Shown here: piece after piece, positions 35,783 through 48,571 of the stretch
Layout: each line of letters opens with the position of its first letter
Numbering within the stretch: position 1 is the first letter of the stretch
Source of the DNA: Galerina marginata
Lineage: Eukaryota; Basidiomycota; Agaricomycetes; Agaricales; Galerinaceae
Direction of reading: 5' to 3'
DNA length: 64,000 nt
NCBI GenBank assembly: GCA_023014335.1
Contig: JAECYW010000015.1
Span: forward strand, 1,178,001 to 1,242,000
Position numbers and translations under genes: made by a program
Notes under the pieces: model-generated
Told to the model about the DNA's origin: nothing
Database searches by the model: none
What the model saw: only the letters and a program-made list of their open reading frames with translations

Positions 35783-38700
35783 GAGTCCGTGGTTCTCAAC
35801 TTCGAGTTGGGAGAACGGTAAGAAAATTGAAAAAAGATGGACGACAGGTTTGAGAAAAGCCGTATTTATGAGGGTGCAAAATGTTACGTACTTCAGTCAG
35901 ACGCCAACCCGCCGTTGTCATTGAGTCCAAATGCAAGCTACTGCGGTGGGGTCGTTGCTGTTGACACGCTGAAAGTCGTTACGTTTACGTCAACCGACAT
36001 AGCGGCTTGACGAGAAATATTGTTGATAAGGGTGACTGGAATGGAACTGCGCCCGTGGATTGGCCGAGGACACTAGACTTTGGGGCAAGCCAGCATGTTG
36101 CGGGCATTGACTGACGATGGCCAACGTGACCGCGTCTGCAACCGGACCCGCCAGGGCCGTGCCGCTGATGGCATTTAATCTAATCTAGAAGCGCAGGGAG
36201 GAACCGCATTGTGAACACCCAACGGCATTGACAGTTGTGATTTGGTCGCTAGATGCGCGTCCTGGAGCTCTTGAGTGATTTTTATAACTTACAAACCCCC
36301 GACCTCAAGCTCAAGGCCTGACATGAAAGTATTAAAAGTAATTTGGGCGACTAATTTTTGAAGTTCGAACCACTGCCATGTTTCACAAATCTACGCCAAA
36401 CTCACGGCCCACGGTCCTAATCATCCTCAACGGTCTAGACGAGTAGGTAGATAAAGTAGAACATTTATATATTCCTGACTTCTCGTCCCCAACATACTGC
36501 CCCGCCACCCCTTCTATTTGAATGGCTCTTGAGTCTTGATTGCGATGCGTCCCTAGGTGGATATTACATTAAACCGCCCAGGTCTCCGGATGACTTATTT
36601 CGTGATTACTCGCTTTCGAAGGAACTGTTAATCATTAATCATTACAGCCGTCGAGCATTCGAGCTATAAATACAGACCATTCGAACCGGTCTTCATGGAT
36701 CTTGATATTTTGCCAGTGTGAAGGTTAGTCGTTTGATTTTTTAAAAATGTTTTGGAATCTACTACCCGGAATTCGAAGTACTAGTCCCCGGGAAACTCGA
36801 CGTCGTTCTAAATGGCCGTGGTGGGAACACTCAGTGTGTCTAAAGGACAGTACGTCGTTCGCCGATAGCTGATATGGCGGTTCCCACTACGAGAACTCAG
36901 TTTAATTTTAGAAAGTAACAAGCTCGGAGAGGTCTATTATGAGCTTGACGTTCGCTCATAGCAGATATGACTGCTTCCTACTAAATATCTGAGGGCATTT
37001 ACCCATCCTTCCGTTCTGTGCCATCACACAATACATGAGAAATTATGAGCTGTGAACTACATGACATTCTTGCGAAGATGTCTGTGGGTATATTCCACCA
37101 TTTCGAGAACAGCAAAGGTCCTCGATATCAGTAATTAAGAAGGGTGTGGTTTATCTTATGCTTCCTTTGGAACTCTTTCTCACATTTGAGGGTTCGACGA
37201 TCAGGCTTGACTGTTGATGGGCGCTCTAACAGGAAGGTTATCACCCAGATCCATCACTTTCAAAAGGAAAATCCAAATCGAAGTAATGCACAGGAGGGGG
37301 AACGAAATCGAACGCCAAATAGGATACCTACAAAATAAAGACGATGGTTCGAACATGATTCGGACACCCCATCGCAGGTACAAGTCAGATGAGCATCCCG
37401 AGTGCTACTCAACAGCCTTACATCAGAGCCCTTTACGAATACGCCCTACAAGGTAGGTTGTCCAATCTGTGGCCTTCCTCAAACTCTTTACTGACTTTGT
37501 CATTCTGTAGGGATATATTGCGTACTGGTCATTGCAATTGTCAGGCTGGTGATGTATGTAGAAGTAGGATTCTCGTCACTCGCTTAAAACTAATTGAAAA
37601 TACCAGGGGGTCAAGGCACATACCCATGATGCACAAGTTTCTGCTTCTTGCCGGTATTGCGATATGGATACTTTCCTCCGTATATTTGCGGCGCGTCATG
37701 AGTACAGCAAGTTATCCGCAGGCCGGGTGAGAGAGACGAGAGCTGAGTGAAATGATGCAGAGGGGCGGTCTTGTAGGCTAGTCTGAACGATTCGTTGATG
37801 AGGTCGCATGCTGCAAATCTACTCTTCTCATCGTCCTAATGCTTTTGAAGAATATCTTTCCCCTGAAAGCCAAGTTTCAAAGAACCGCCACGAAATTTTG
37901 TTCAAGCGAAAATTCATGAACATCGAAGCCAGAATCAGAATTCAAATTGACAAAGGATTCTGAATCTGACAGATATGAGTGGTTCAACCCGATTTCCACT
38001 TTCCTTGTCGAAATGTGATACCAAGGGCAGCCTACCACGCAGGTTCATATGGCCCATGCTTGGCAATCGACCAAAGTAGGCGACTGGCCTGGAAGTGGCT
38101 GAACATGTACTTGCCAGTGAGACTCGGAGGACGATCTAGGCGTTTGCTGGGGTTTCCTCGGCAGAGCCGGCTCTACAATGTTACAGGCGTACATCAAGAA
38201 ACGGAGAAAATTACCACACCTTCTGTCGACCCCAGCGTCCCGTTGAAGCATGAATAAAGTGAGGCGCGTCCGTGTTCACGAGTGAGTAAACTCAAGAGAT
38301 GATCTAATCTTAGGGTCCGTGCGAAAAAATCAAGCCAATAAATTAAAACCCAGTACGTAACCGCTGCCAAGCTTCCTTCCCCCATGTCGCGTCTCATCCT
38401 AGCCTCGACGCCGCCGCCCTCGCTGTTCTTCACCCCATATTGATGTGGTTTCTTTGATCGTACAGATAGGCTGGAAAATACATGCCCGACTGTCAGCATT
38501 CTGAGGGGCAGCCTTTGATTTGTCTGGTTATATGGCGTCCATCCTCGTCATCGGTGGCTAATTCCTTCTTGGATTTCCAATGAAGGCTTGAAGTACCCTG
38601 CTCTAGAAGTATGTCTTCCAACCTTTTGTCTCCGAGGTTTGAGTATCTGATGTCAATTCGAAATCCCTCGATGAATAGTTTTTCGGCCGTATTCTTTCCG

Positions 38701-40120
38701 CTAGCATTCTGGCAGTAAGTGACGCTTTTCTTCACTTTTTTGAGATTTCTAACTCGAAATTGGATACAGTATCTTTGCTCTCCTTATTAGTTTACGGGAT
38801 CCAACTTGTTGGACCCAAGAGAAAGCAGTCTGGAGACGATGTCGTTGACACTCCTTGCCACGTGTCCACGCCAACCTCAAAATGACTATGCTAGATTGCT
38901 TCTGGCGCTCTTCGATCAACGGACGTCTATGGTCATACCCCTGTTGGAATTTAGTTGTTTCCTCGACGCATTTATGACTGCTGGTGCTTGTGTATTCTGT
39001 CAGCAGATGACCTGGTGGCATCGATGGTTGGCATGTATTTTCCCTTTCACTGACGGTACCACCTTACTCATGATCGCGTTTCTTGCAGACCCCGGCCACT
39101 TAAATGTTCCTGCCGCTCATACGCCGCTCCTTGAACCTACAGCCCTCTCATCTATTGAATCTATTGAACTAGAAGTTTTTTGTCGCCTCCCGAACCACTA
39201 GTGCACCGCCCCATCCCAAACGACAAGCCATCGTTCACCTTTCTCCGATAACCCGCTACCAACACGATGAGGCGAAATATCAACGTCTAGAAGCCCTGCA
39301 GCCCCCTTGCTCCTCCCTTAACCCGTCTTGTTCTAGATCGCCTGCTCATCACTCCAACCTAAACTTCCAGGGCCCCAGTCCGCGAATTCGAACTAGCAAA
39401 AGCACGGCCTGGTGTCGTCACTCAAAGTTGGGTCGCCCGGCAGATATGTTAATGGTGCAACCCTCGGACCTACCCAATGTTCAACGATATGGTTGCCAGT
39501 GCTGTTCGTTGCCTCCAGTATCGCCCCTTCCGTCGTTATGCCCGACTTACCAGTTCGCATGATGGGCGATAACCGCCTCACGTTTGGGGTGTGAACTTTC
39601 CTGTGTTCTGGCCTGAAGCGTTCTCGCCGACTTTGACCGTTTGCCGACGGGATCGTTATTCCGCGAGGAGGATGGGGGCCGAATGCGAGCGTCGCTAGGT
39701 GGAGGGGAGGGGCGATACCCGTGGCCTTGATCTCTAGGAGATGTTGCCTTCTGTGTGTCGATGGTCCTCTCTATTTTTCTTTCTTCCTTTGAACTCTTTG
39801 CCAGTCGAAGAACTACTGTTGAATTCATATAGCTCCTTCTGTAGAGTTGGAGTGTGTTGCACGAAATACCAACACGGCAGTTCGGACGAAATTTTGTCGC
39901 TGTTATCTCTTCTCCCACCGACATGGCTACTGGCAAGGTTGAATCGTCCGCGGAAGGAAGTGAAGTGAGCGGAATAACGTGTCGTAGGAATAACTCCTCG
40001 AGGAAGATGTTACACGGAAAATGGATGGAAGTGAGCATGCATTGAGCTGGCTTGCATTGACCGACATTCGAGTTGATATTCTAATAGTACTCGAGTACTA
40101 GTACACTACTCGGACAAGTT
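35783..40120. other. Intergenic, no convincing gene
   Basis: A possible three-exon small gene starts at the ATG at 37389 (MSIPSATQQPYIRALYEYAL; introns with GTAGGT and GTGATG donors; stop at 37748-37750), but evidence is thin. A minus frame of 163 codons at 39547-40038 and a plus frame at 38806-39201 (131 codons) have no known motifs. Around 36810-36990 a GTCGTTCGCCGATAG-like unit recurs at about 110 bp spacing. A perfect 16-bp palindrome TAGTACTCGAGTACTA lies at 40085-40100. Confidence 0.35.
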
Positions 40121-41416
40121 CTAAAAACCAGAAGCTGACACACCCTCCACTGTCACTGCATTAGATTGCGCTCCTTGCGCCAGCAATAGCTTCACGACTC
40201 CCTCGTGACCTTTAGAGGACGCTGCTTGGAGTGCGCTTCCGTGTTCTCCTCCCTGCGCATTTATATCAGCCCCGTTGGCTAATAGCAACTTCACAGTTGC
40301 CTCATGACCCCGAAAAGATGCTGCCTGAAGTGCATTGCCAAAGATTCCTCCCTGCGCGTTCACCTTCGCACCATTCTCCAGCAGAAGCCTCGCGATCGCT
40401 TCGTGATCTCCAGAACACGCCGCCTGTAATGCGTTGCTGTATCGTTCTCCCTGCATATTCACATCTGCCCCATTCTTGAGTAACAGCTTCACGATTGCCG
40501 CGTGACCACGAGAAGACGCTACTTGAAGCGGGCTGCCGAATCGTCCTCCCTGGGCATTCACATCTGCCCCATTCTCCACGAGCACCTTCACAATCTCTTC
40601 GTGGGATCCAGAACAGGCGGCCTGGAGCACATTACCAAAACGTCCTCCCTGCGCGTTCACGTTCGCATTATTTTCGAGCAGTAGCCTCACGACGATTTCG
40701 TGACCTGCTTCAGATGCTGCCTGTAGTGCATTGCCGTATCGACCTCCCTGCGCGTTTACATCCGCATTATGTTCCAGCAGTAGCTTGACTACCTGGTCGT
40801 GACCTCCTTCGGACGCGGCCTGAAGTGCGTTACCATATCGTCCTCCCTGCGCATTTACCTCCGCCCCTTTCTCGAGTAGTAGCTTTACGATTGCTTCATG
40901 ACCTGCTTCAGACGCGGCTTGGAGTGCGTTTCCATATCGCCCTCCCTGCGCATTTACCTTCGCTTGATTGTCCAGCAGTATCTTCACAATATCTTCATGA
41001 CCTGCTCCAGATGCCGCCTGGAGTGCACTGCCATATCGTCCGCCCTGCGCATTCACATCTGCATTATTCTGCAACAACAGCTTCACACTCGCTTGGTGAC
41101 CTCGAAAAGACGCTGCCTGGAGTGGATTACCGTATTCTCCTCCTTCCACATTCACGTTTTCGCCCCGGTTGAGCAGGTTCTCCGATACTTGCTGCAATCC
41201 AGCTAGCGATGAATAATACAGCGCAGACTGAACTTCAGCCTGGTCCATTGAGAGGTCCTGGTGCCGCCACAGTCTATCAATATTGTACATCCGGATCCAG
41301 TTTGTAAGGACAGCAGTCTGAGACGTGAAAAGTCGCAAGATCAGCTTCAGGAGGGCTGGGTTAATCCCCACAAATTTTGCATGGGAAATCCAATAAAGGG
41401 ATGACTTCGTCATCGT
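40121..41416 (-). pseudogene. 3' half of a split NLR: ankyrin-repeat domain
   Basis: An open minus frame ending at 40121 (last residues VEGVSASGF). After the NLR linker (YWISHAKFVGINPALLKLIL, NWIRMYNIDRLW) come ten ankyrin repeats of exactly 33 residues, each close to GGRYGNALQAASEAGHEAIV then KLLLEKGAEVNAQ. Ankyrin repeats in fungal NLRs are the sensing part. The frame runs on to 41482 into foreign sequence, so the apparent start (MLWECC) is not native. The 5' half of the gene is at 49979-52866, separated by two insertions. On its own this piece lacks NACHT and signalling domains. The plus-strand frames across it are shadows produced by the 99-bp periodicity. Confidence 0.88.
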
Positions 41417-42367
41417 GGCCTTGCTGTTTGTGATAATTTGGTAGTGATGTTTGAATTTATACTCACAGCATTCCCAGAGCATTCCTCATGGGCGGTTCAC
41501 ATTGCGGTGACGAACAAAAGATATAATATTATATAAAGTTATCAGCAAGAACTTTGTGTTTTTACGCCACTCGTCGCCAACCTGCGGTTGGCTCCTCGCG
41601 GCGTTGACGAAGAGTTACTACTGTGTGTAAAGCTTTCTGTTAATTCCAAATGTGAAGAATTTAACCTAGGGGTGTCCACTGTACCGTAACAGCATACAGC
41701 CATTAAATTACGGTACCCTACAGTGAAGCGACAGAACTGTCTACGTAGCCGTATAGCAATACACAAAAAAGGTGCTTGGTCCTGGCAAGGCTCGGGAGCG
41801 CGTCGAGCAGGCGCACGGTCTTCCGCTGCGATCACAGGTCTGTACATACGAGGCACTACTACAACAAGGAGGGGGGGGAGCGCAGAAAAACGGCCGAAAA
41901 CCGTAACAGTGTGCGGCACATGCATCCAACAAAGTTGGCTTCCGGGTGTAAAAAAAAACAATAAACCATTTCAGAAAAGGATGATGCACAACTCTGGCGG
42001 TTATGATTTTACTTGAGACGCGCTCCTAAGACGGTGACTGAAGGAGGTTGGGAAAGCAAAACGAAAGCCTCGACGGCCTTGAATTTGGTTGAGCTTGACT
42101 GAAGGACAAGGGCTTTGAAACCAAATAAACAAGTTGCAGAAAACTTTGCGAAAGGTCAAGGTCAACCTTTTATTTGGTTGGGCTTGACAAGGACTTAAAG
42201 CCAAATATTGAACAAACAAGTTGCAGAAAACTTTGCGACATGTCCAGGTCGTCCTTTTATTTGGTTGGGCTTGACCCAAGCGACGCTGACAAAGCTGATG
42301 CAGAGAAGTCGCTTCCTTATATGGTGAATTTCGAACCGGGGGAACCTTCCTGTTTCACAGCAAGGCC
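41417..42367. mobile_element. ~951-bp insertion with 11-bp terminal inverted repeats
   Basis: Ends are GGCCTTGCTGT (41417-41427) and ACAGCAAGGCC (42357-42367), exact reverse complements. The block lies between NLR coding segments: SLAQYAAE encoded just right of it and YWISHAKF just left of it. Deleting it leaves an open frame with a few extra codons. No transposase is visible, so it would be non-autonomous. A clear target duplication is not seen. It holds the 90-bp tandem repeat at 42129-42278. Confidence 0.55.
42129..42278. repeat. Two 60-bp copies at 90-bp spacing
   Basis: CAAGTTGCAGAAAACTTTGC... occurs at 42129-42188 and 42219-42278, each ending TTTTATTTGGTTGGGCTTGA. A partial third copy of the end part lies near 42085-42100. 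Confidence 0.7.
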
Positions 42368-42392
42368 ATGCTCGGCTGCATACTGTGCCAGT

Positions 42393-42398
42393 GACGAG
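42393..42398. repeat. Target-site duplication, left (GACGAG)
   Basis: Immediately outside the left terminal repeat; identical to 49973-49978. One copy is part of the NLR coding sequence. Confidence 0.85.
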
Positions 42399-43123
42399 TA
42401 CGGAAGCCGAGAACCGCATGGATGAAATTTCGACTGATTTGTGATTTGGGCCACCGCTCCCACTGCCAAATACGACCAAACTTTCAAGCCGACATTGCTA
42501 ATTTGTATCATAGCTCAGCCCCAGGCAACCAGTATTATATGAAACTCAGTAGGTACGTAGTATAGCAGTATAGCATCCTATATACCAAAAATTGAGACCA
42601 TCGGAACATATTTGAATAAAATACTGGCTTACAACGCTTGTACACAGGTGTGAAGTCCGAAATGGCAGTGCATGACGAGGACATACACGGTTTCTCAACG
42701 GTTTTTTCACGCATTATAGCGCGGTTAATTTCTAAGGGAAGGTATACCTATTTAGAGTTGAATGCGACTCTATTCGTAATATTTGACTGGATAACGAGCG
42801 CGTGCGACATGTAACATTTATTTTAAGTGCGGGAATATTTGCTTGACGAGATTATAACGGATCTGCTTGCTTATAGACGCGTTCGAGAGCTGAACTAAAT
42901 ATCTATCCGAGGTATTTTTTTCTAAGCAGAAAAGTTGACTTTAGCCTGTTAAATATCGGTTTAAGTCTGCCAGGTCAGCACACTTGCACTTTGTAAGTAC
43001 GAGGTTATCCTTCTGCATTGACACACTCGATCCGCTCAATTTATTTTTGAATTCAACAGTGCAGAAGTTGTTCTTTCCAATAAAACTAATTTCATCAATA
43101 GCAGTGTCGCATTAGTCACTGCG
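42399..43123 (+). repeat. Left terminal inverted repeat (~725 bp)
   Basis: Reverse complement of 49249-49972. Identity appears complete over the outer ~300 bp and falls inwards; the last shared block is near GTCACTGCG. Just inside, 43158-43212 contains a short inverted pair (CCATTGCAACGCTTTTG against CAAAAGTGTTGCATTGG). Confidence 0.85.
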
Positions 43124-43779
43124 CGGTCAGGCAGAAGTACCAAGGGGCGGCCACATAGCCATTGCAACGCTTTTGCCACAAGATCACGTGTGACAAAAGT
43201 GTTGCATTGGCTCACATAACTTAAAGTAAGCCATGCAGGCCCGGTGGTGACTGGCCGTTCCGAGAGCAAGGCAAATGTTGCAATCAATGAAGGCAACTGA
43301 CAGTGATGTTTGTGTATGCGAGATTAGGCGCACTATCGAGTCTGATGCGCATCACGGGTTATTCCGAAAACTGTCAATACAAGCGCTCGCGATAGACACG
43401 CAGCGCCTCTTACCTATAGGCTACGAATAGAGTGGCAGTGTTTGGCACTAGCTGTATTTAAATGCAGGTTTTGGCACCGAAAACAAAGTAAGTGGTACGG
43501 TGCCTATCGCGAGATCAGCAAAATCTGGGTTTAGAGTGCGCAGAATGCATTGGCGCTTATTACCAGGCATTGAATCAAGGGGCTTTCACTGGTGCACAAA
43601 TAGCGGCATCCACATACCTAAACGAGCAGCTTTCAATGCACCAAGTTGGTAGCTTTTGGGTGCCAGTGGCTAAGTTGCGGCTTTTGATATGCTGAAGCTT
43701 GAACTGTGATAGGAAATCCGACAAAACATGTATATATAGTCACTTGAAAATATCATATAGCCACATAAATTCTAGATTC

Positions 43780-46436
43780 CTAATCTGATCCTTTTTCGCT
43801 TTCGGCCTCTGGAGATATATCTTTACCACTTCCACTTTCTGCATCAGCACTGGTGACCTCATTCTCTGCATTGGCATCGTTGAAGTTGCGCTCAGCATCA
43901 TCACGATCAAAACTAGAAGGGTCATCACTGGCATTCTCACCGCCGATATATTTGTCAGTGTCTGAGTCGTCATCATCTGTGGCTGGTATTTATAAGACTT
44001 GGCAGAGCATTCTTAGGACAAAATGATGACATACCCAATGGCAAGCGAAGGGCAAGTTTTGTGGTTTTCTCAAGGTTGAATTTCTTGCAGATTCCGTTGC
44101 ACTGGTGCTGATCGCAAAAGTCCTGAATTCCACTGAGCCCTTTATCGCCCAGACCCATAGTTCCATCTATGCTACAAAAAAGGTCAGAAGATACAGTAGC
44201 AGAAAGAAGTAAAATAAAGGGAGTACCTATGACCCATAAGATCGAAGAGGGTAAGGCAGTCAGTTCCGATAATATTGCGTCTGGCAATTGGATGGACAAT
44301 TCCTAGAGGCATTAAAATTTGTTAGAAGATCTATTAAGATTCAAGGAGCGCAGTATTCAAACCTTGAATGTCAGCAGGCACAAAGTTTAGATCTGAATCC
44401 TCGAGTGTGTAATGCGCAAACGCATCGCAGCTCAAGCCCACAAAGTCAGAGTTATTACCTGCCATGTCAGTCCCCGAAAACTTGCGCATATTCTTCGAAT
44501 CCAAAAATGGATCTACAATCCAAGCAAGCCCAGCTTGTGGACCATCGATAACTTCAAGAATAAAAGAATCGGCAACTTCCATTTCTAAACCCAGAAGTTA
44601 GCATCGAAGAAATACGCCTGTGGGGAGATAGGCGCACCGAATACAGAAATTCTTTGGTCTTTAGCCTCTCTATTAAACCGACTCAGAGCCTGTTCAATGG
44701 TCTTTTGACGAAGAAGCTCCTCCTTCAGGTGCTTCAGGTTTCTGTAATGACTAGGCGTTCCGAGATCATCCCCTAAATCATAAAATGATTTAGCCGCATA
44801 ATACGACCCTCCGAGTTGCATCTACAGCCATGTAAATTAGATATAACACTGCTGAGGACATCCAATTAAAATCACCTTAAACGCGTTCTTTGTCTTCCCA
44901 GATGCAAACTTCTCCTTTGCGACCCAAACTGATAACTTCTCATCCGACTTGGACCATTTCGGTGCAGTGTCTGGGTCAGAACTTAAGCTGACAACAACCT
45001 TTCGCACAACAAATTTAACGGCAGCACTCGAAAAAGAGACACTTCCAGTAATGTTTGTGTGGTAAAGGTGGCCATCTTTTTTTGTAATCGCTTGACCTGG
45101 GAGAAGGAAGTGAATATCCGTTATCAATAGACGAAATGATATAACACTACTTACGCTTGGGACGATGGGACTCGTCATCGCTACCAGTGTCATCCTCAAC
45201 AGTCCTTCGTTTCTTAGAGGTGGTTGACCTCGTAGTATGGGTGGAAAAGGCTGATGTAGCAAACTTGGCGAACAGATGAGAATTGCGATGATAATAATAA
45301 AAATAGGGTTAAACTTACTCCTTCATCGTCGTAAGGGCCAACAGAGTTGCCGTCTTGCTGGGGGTAGTTGACATGTGCTGTGAGCTCGAGTCGATGGACC
45401 TTAATATTTTTTGGGATGACGTGAAGGCCTGGAGTTTGGGTGCAAGCAATCCAGAAATTTCCAAGGGTAGAATCGGGATCGAAGTCATTGACACTATTGA
45501 GAGTCCCTTTCGACGGAGTAAATACAAGAGTGAAATCGGCTCTGCCAGTGCATAATTCCAGTATTAGTAATTTAAATTATAAGAAGGAATAAACAAAGAG
45601 ACGCACTCAGACTGAATCCGGTATTTAAACTGCATGGTGTAGATACCATCAAGCCAGAACATCAAGTCTCGTGCAACATCCGACCAGAGCGTAGATTCAG
45701 GATATGAGATAACCTGAGTATTAAAGTGTGTTGTAAGCTTCTCGTTGAAACGATTAACAATGCGCGTAATCTAAGAAGGTTGGAAATTAAACAGGTGAAA
45801 TTAAAAAAGGTCAAGGGAGAACTTACCCCAACATTGATCAGTTGAGACGGCTTTTTAATCAGGCCAGCTTGGAGCGCAGCAGCGCTCAATTTTGGCTGAG
45901 GGATTTTCAAACCTGAGGCGTTGGCTTTGGCTTGAACACGAGCATAAGTACTTCCATAACCCGTGATAAACCCGCCCAGAACAGCTGAAGCATGGTTGCT
46001 TCGAGCAGTCTAATAGAGGCGTTAATTGAGCACAAAATTGACCTTTAATGAATTTAAGACCTACATTATTGTCTGAATGAACGGCAGCAGCATTCTGATT
46101 GCTTGGAACCCTCTGTGACGATGAGGGAGCACTATATGTCCGAGGATCAACTGGGTTGTTCATCGCCTCTCGAGCCGCGTCCAAGTGGACCATAGAACGT
46201 GATGTGTCTGCAACCGTTTGGCCAGGAAGCGAGGGTGGGGGCATGCTATGATCATCTGGCTCACTGCAGATTGAGCAAACTGTTCCGTAGAGGAACTCGT
46301 AAGCTGTCCCACATGAGTTGCAAAGTGGCCACTCCTCAAGCGCCTTTGGAGCAGACGCAGCAGCAAGGCGAGTACAGGGATCACATCGCCTTCCCTCAGG
46401 CAACTTCTTGAATCGAGAACATCCAGAGCATACCAT
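43780..46436 (-). CDS. Alpha-type protein kinase with N-terminal zinc ribbon
   Basis: Starts at the ATG at 46436 and ends at the TAG at 43780; roughly nine or ten exons with short introns. N-terminus: four CxxC pairs (CSGC, CDPC, CNSC, CSIC), a treble-clef or ribbon zinc domain. The middle has conserved soluble segments (ITRIVNRFNEKLTTHFNTQV, ADFTLVFTPSKGTLNSVNDF). The C-terminal half is an alpha-kinase: FILEVIDGPQAGLAWIVDPF, FAHYTLEDSDLNFVPADIQG, DGTMGLGDKGLSGIQDF and the Cys-rich QHQCNGICKKFNL, which match the kinase glycine motif and its structural zinc site. The last exon is acidic (DDDDSDTDKYIGGEN...). Alpha-kinases phosphorylate Ser/Thr in helices and are expanded in Agaricomycetes. I saw no stop or frameshift in the exons read. 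It lies inside the transposon, divergent from the transposase. Confidence 0.85.
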
Positions 46437-47110
46437 GTTCGATGCAGATTACAGCGGGTAAAAAGGAGAGAGAAACAATTAAGTCAAGGAAGTTTACAGT
46501 CCCAGATCCGGGGCCTGGTTGCCTGGAATGAATATTTACCTCGAATTTGCAGAGCCTTTTATGCACCTCAATCATTTGACTCAGAAAAAACAGATTCGCC
46601 TCTCCGGGAAAGCTGTGGCACATTGGGCAGGCATTGTTTGAACTTCTGAGAATACGAGATTTGCAGTTCAAGAACTCAAACAATGGTAGGCCAATAGGTT
46701 TTGGGCCATATCAAAGTTTTGACCGGTCAGTAGGAGCATGACAACGGGCCATTTTACTTCGAACAAGGTGCAAGGGCGGTGTGCTTCAAAGCTCAATTGG
46801 GAAATGTTTATATTTAGGTCCTTCCGGTTTCGCCATAATTGGTTGGTATATTTCTTTAATAGGAAATTCGTGCAGCCGGTCACTTTCCTAATTACATGCA
46901 TAATGACCGACTTACTCTACCATTGTTCTAGTCGTCAATAAAAGACCTTGACTAAAGACCATGCCACCGCAATATTACTGTCATGCCTGCTGACCGCAGC
47001 AAGAATGCCAACAATTCCAAGGGAAGCAACCAGTACCGCTCTCAGCCGCTAGGAAAGTGCTCTTTTTTTCACTGCTATTAATTATTGACTTTCTTTTTCT
47101 AGTCGATGAA

Positions 47111-48571
47111 ATGCCAGACCTCCCGACGATCATTCAAAAGTACATCGATGAAAGTGTTCGACAAAAGGACTTGCCTCGTGTTCTTGAGCGGGACCACCAT
47201 GTTAAAATTGGGTGAGTTAGGGTTTTGTTATTTACTGTATCCTTTTGACTGTTTTTGCAGCCTTCGAACGGTTCAAAAGTATATGAAGGAGTTTAATATT
47301 CTGACCACCAGGCGTAACGGCCTGACTGAGGAACAGCAGGCACTGGCCATCGATACCCTTACCGAAGAAGATCCTACGCACAGGTGGGGATATCGTACCA
47401 TTAAGGAGAAACTTGCTCTGCAAGGGATTCATATTCGACGGTAAGTTCTTGCCTCAAATTATTCCTAGTAAGCTAACTTGTTTTTAAGGGATGGAATAAT
47501 GGATTACAGGTTAATTAAAAATCCTCAGGCCACCGCAGCTCGTCATCCCTCTAATGCAAAGACACATCCCCATGGAATTTGGTCGTTGGGGCCAAACGAG
47601 GAGTGGTGTGTTGATGGGCATGAGAAGATTCTCCTCTCCATGGGCATTGCAGTCTGGGGCGTGGCTGATAAATGTGCACGGATGGAACTGGGTCTTTGGG
47701 CTATGCCAAATGCTAGGGTACGAGACTTGCCGCCTGCGCTTTTTCTTCGGCTCGTCAAGAAAAGAGGAGGTGGGTAAAATGGCGCTTATTCCTTATGGCG
47801 ATTAACTCATTGGCCTATTAGGAATGGCTCTGTCGACGACAAGTGACAAAGGAACAGAAGTTGGAAAGCTTATTCCACTGGTAACGGCGTTAAGGTCAGC
47901 TTATATGTTTCTTTATTGTTATGTGTCGTATTTCTCAAAACTTTCAAGGGCCACATACGCCAATATTCCTGAAGAGGTTTTACCAGCTTTTAAAGCCGTC
48001 AAAAGCACATCGAACATCACCCGAGAAAGGAATTGGCGGCCACTCTGGGAGAAGGAGCTCAGTAACGTTGCGCATCATTACCAATTGGGAAAGGCGGCAT
48101 CTGGGTTTACCCAAGGAGATCCAACTCATGTGTAAGGTTCCCATTCGAGTTTCATATAATCAGTTTCATTGAACGGTGTATATTTTAGTGCTATTTCAGC
48201 ATGGATTTGGGGGAAGATTGTCCAACTTCGTCTTGATGAGGCCGTCCACCAAAGTCAGACGCATCGGATTCGCAAGCAGAAGAATATACTCTTGCCAAGT
48301 GGTGCCCGCCGGATCGATATACAACCACCCTGAAGATCACGACTTAATGGACTGTCTTATCAAGATTCCCGCCAAAGACATCGACGAACTGCTCCTCGAA
48401 CACGACCGCCCAGATCTGCTTCAGTTCGGAACTGATGAAGAGGTCGCTATGTGTGAAGCGGTCTACAGCGCAATTGGATCCCCCATGCCAAGGGCGCCAA
48501 TAGGTTGGCAAATCTTCTGCGATATGGTCAATTACTGTATTGAGAATTTAGAGGAGGAGAATGCAGTATAA
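47111..48571 (+). pseudogene. DDE/integrase-core transposase, frameshifted near the 3' end
   Basis: Exons 47111-47211, 47261-47440, 47489-47769, 47822-47894, 47949-48131 and from 48189. The N-terminal helix-turn-helix region (LPTIIQKYIDESVRQKDLPR, GLRTVQKYMKEFNI) is followed by TEEDPTHRWGYRTIKEKL and the catalytic core: first Asp in EEWCVDGHEKI, second Asp in STTSDKGTEVGK and the likely Glu in SNITRERNWR. Related proteins are abundant in Agaricomycetes. After LLPSG (near 48300) the frame runs to a TGA at 48331-48333, whereas the family-like sequence goes on in another frame (VPAGSIYNHPEDHDLMD...) to 48571. A 2-nt loss in a TGGTG tract explains it. Start uncertain: an upstream exon near 46983 did not join in phase. 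Confidence 0.82.

Noticed and set aside
40690..41150. Regular 99-bp spacing that could be mistaken for a CRISPR-like array
   Set aside because: The whole 99-bp unit is conserved and encodes ankyrin repeats; there are no unique spacers, and the genome is eukaryotic.
40231..41206. Several plus-strand ORFs across the ankyrin region
   Set aside because: They are antisense shadows created by the 99-bp repeats of the real minus-strand frame.
46437..46683. N-terminal extension of the alpha-kinase (MFEFLNCKSRIL...)
   Set aside because: No acceptor lies just before the CSGC segment, and the ATG at 46436 gives a typical start of this protein type.
46981..47051. Upstream exon for the transposase starting at the ATG near 46983
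   Set aside because: Its donor phase does not fit the acceptor at 47102 in the transposase frame, so I kept the ATG at 47111.
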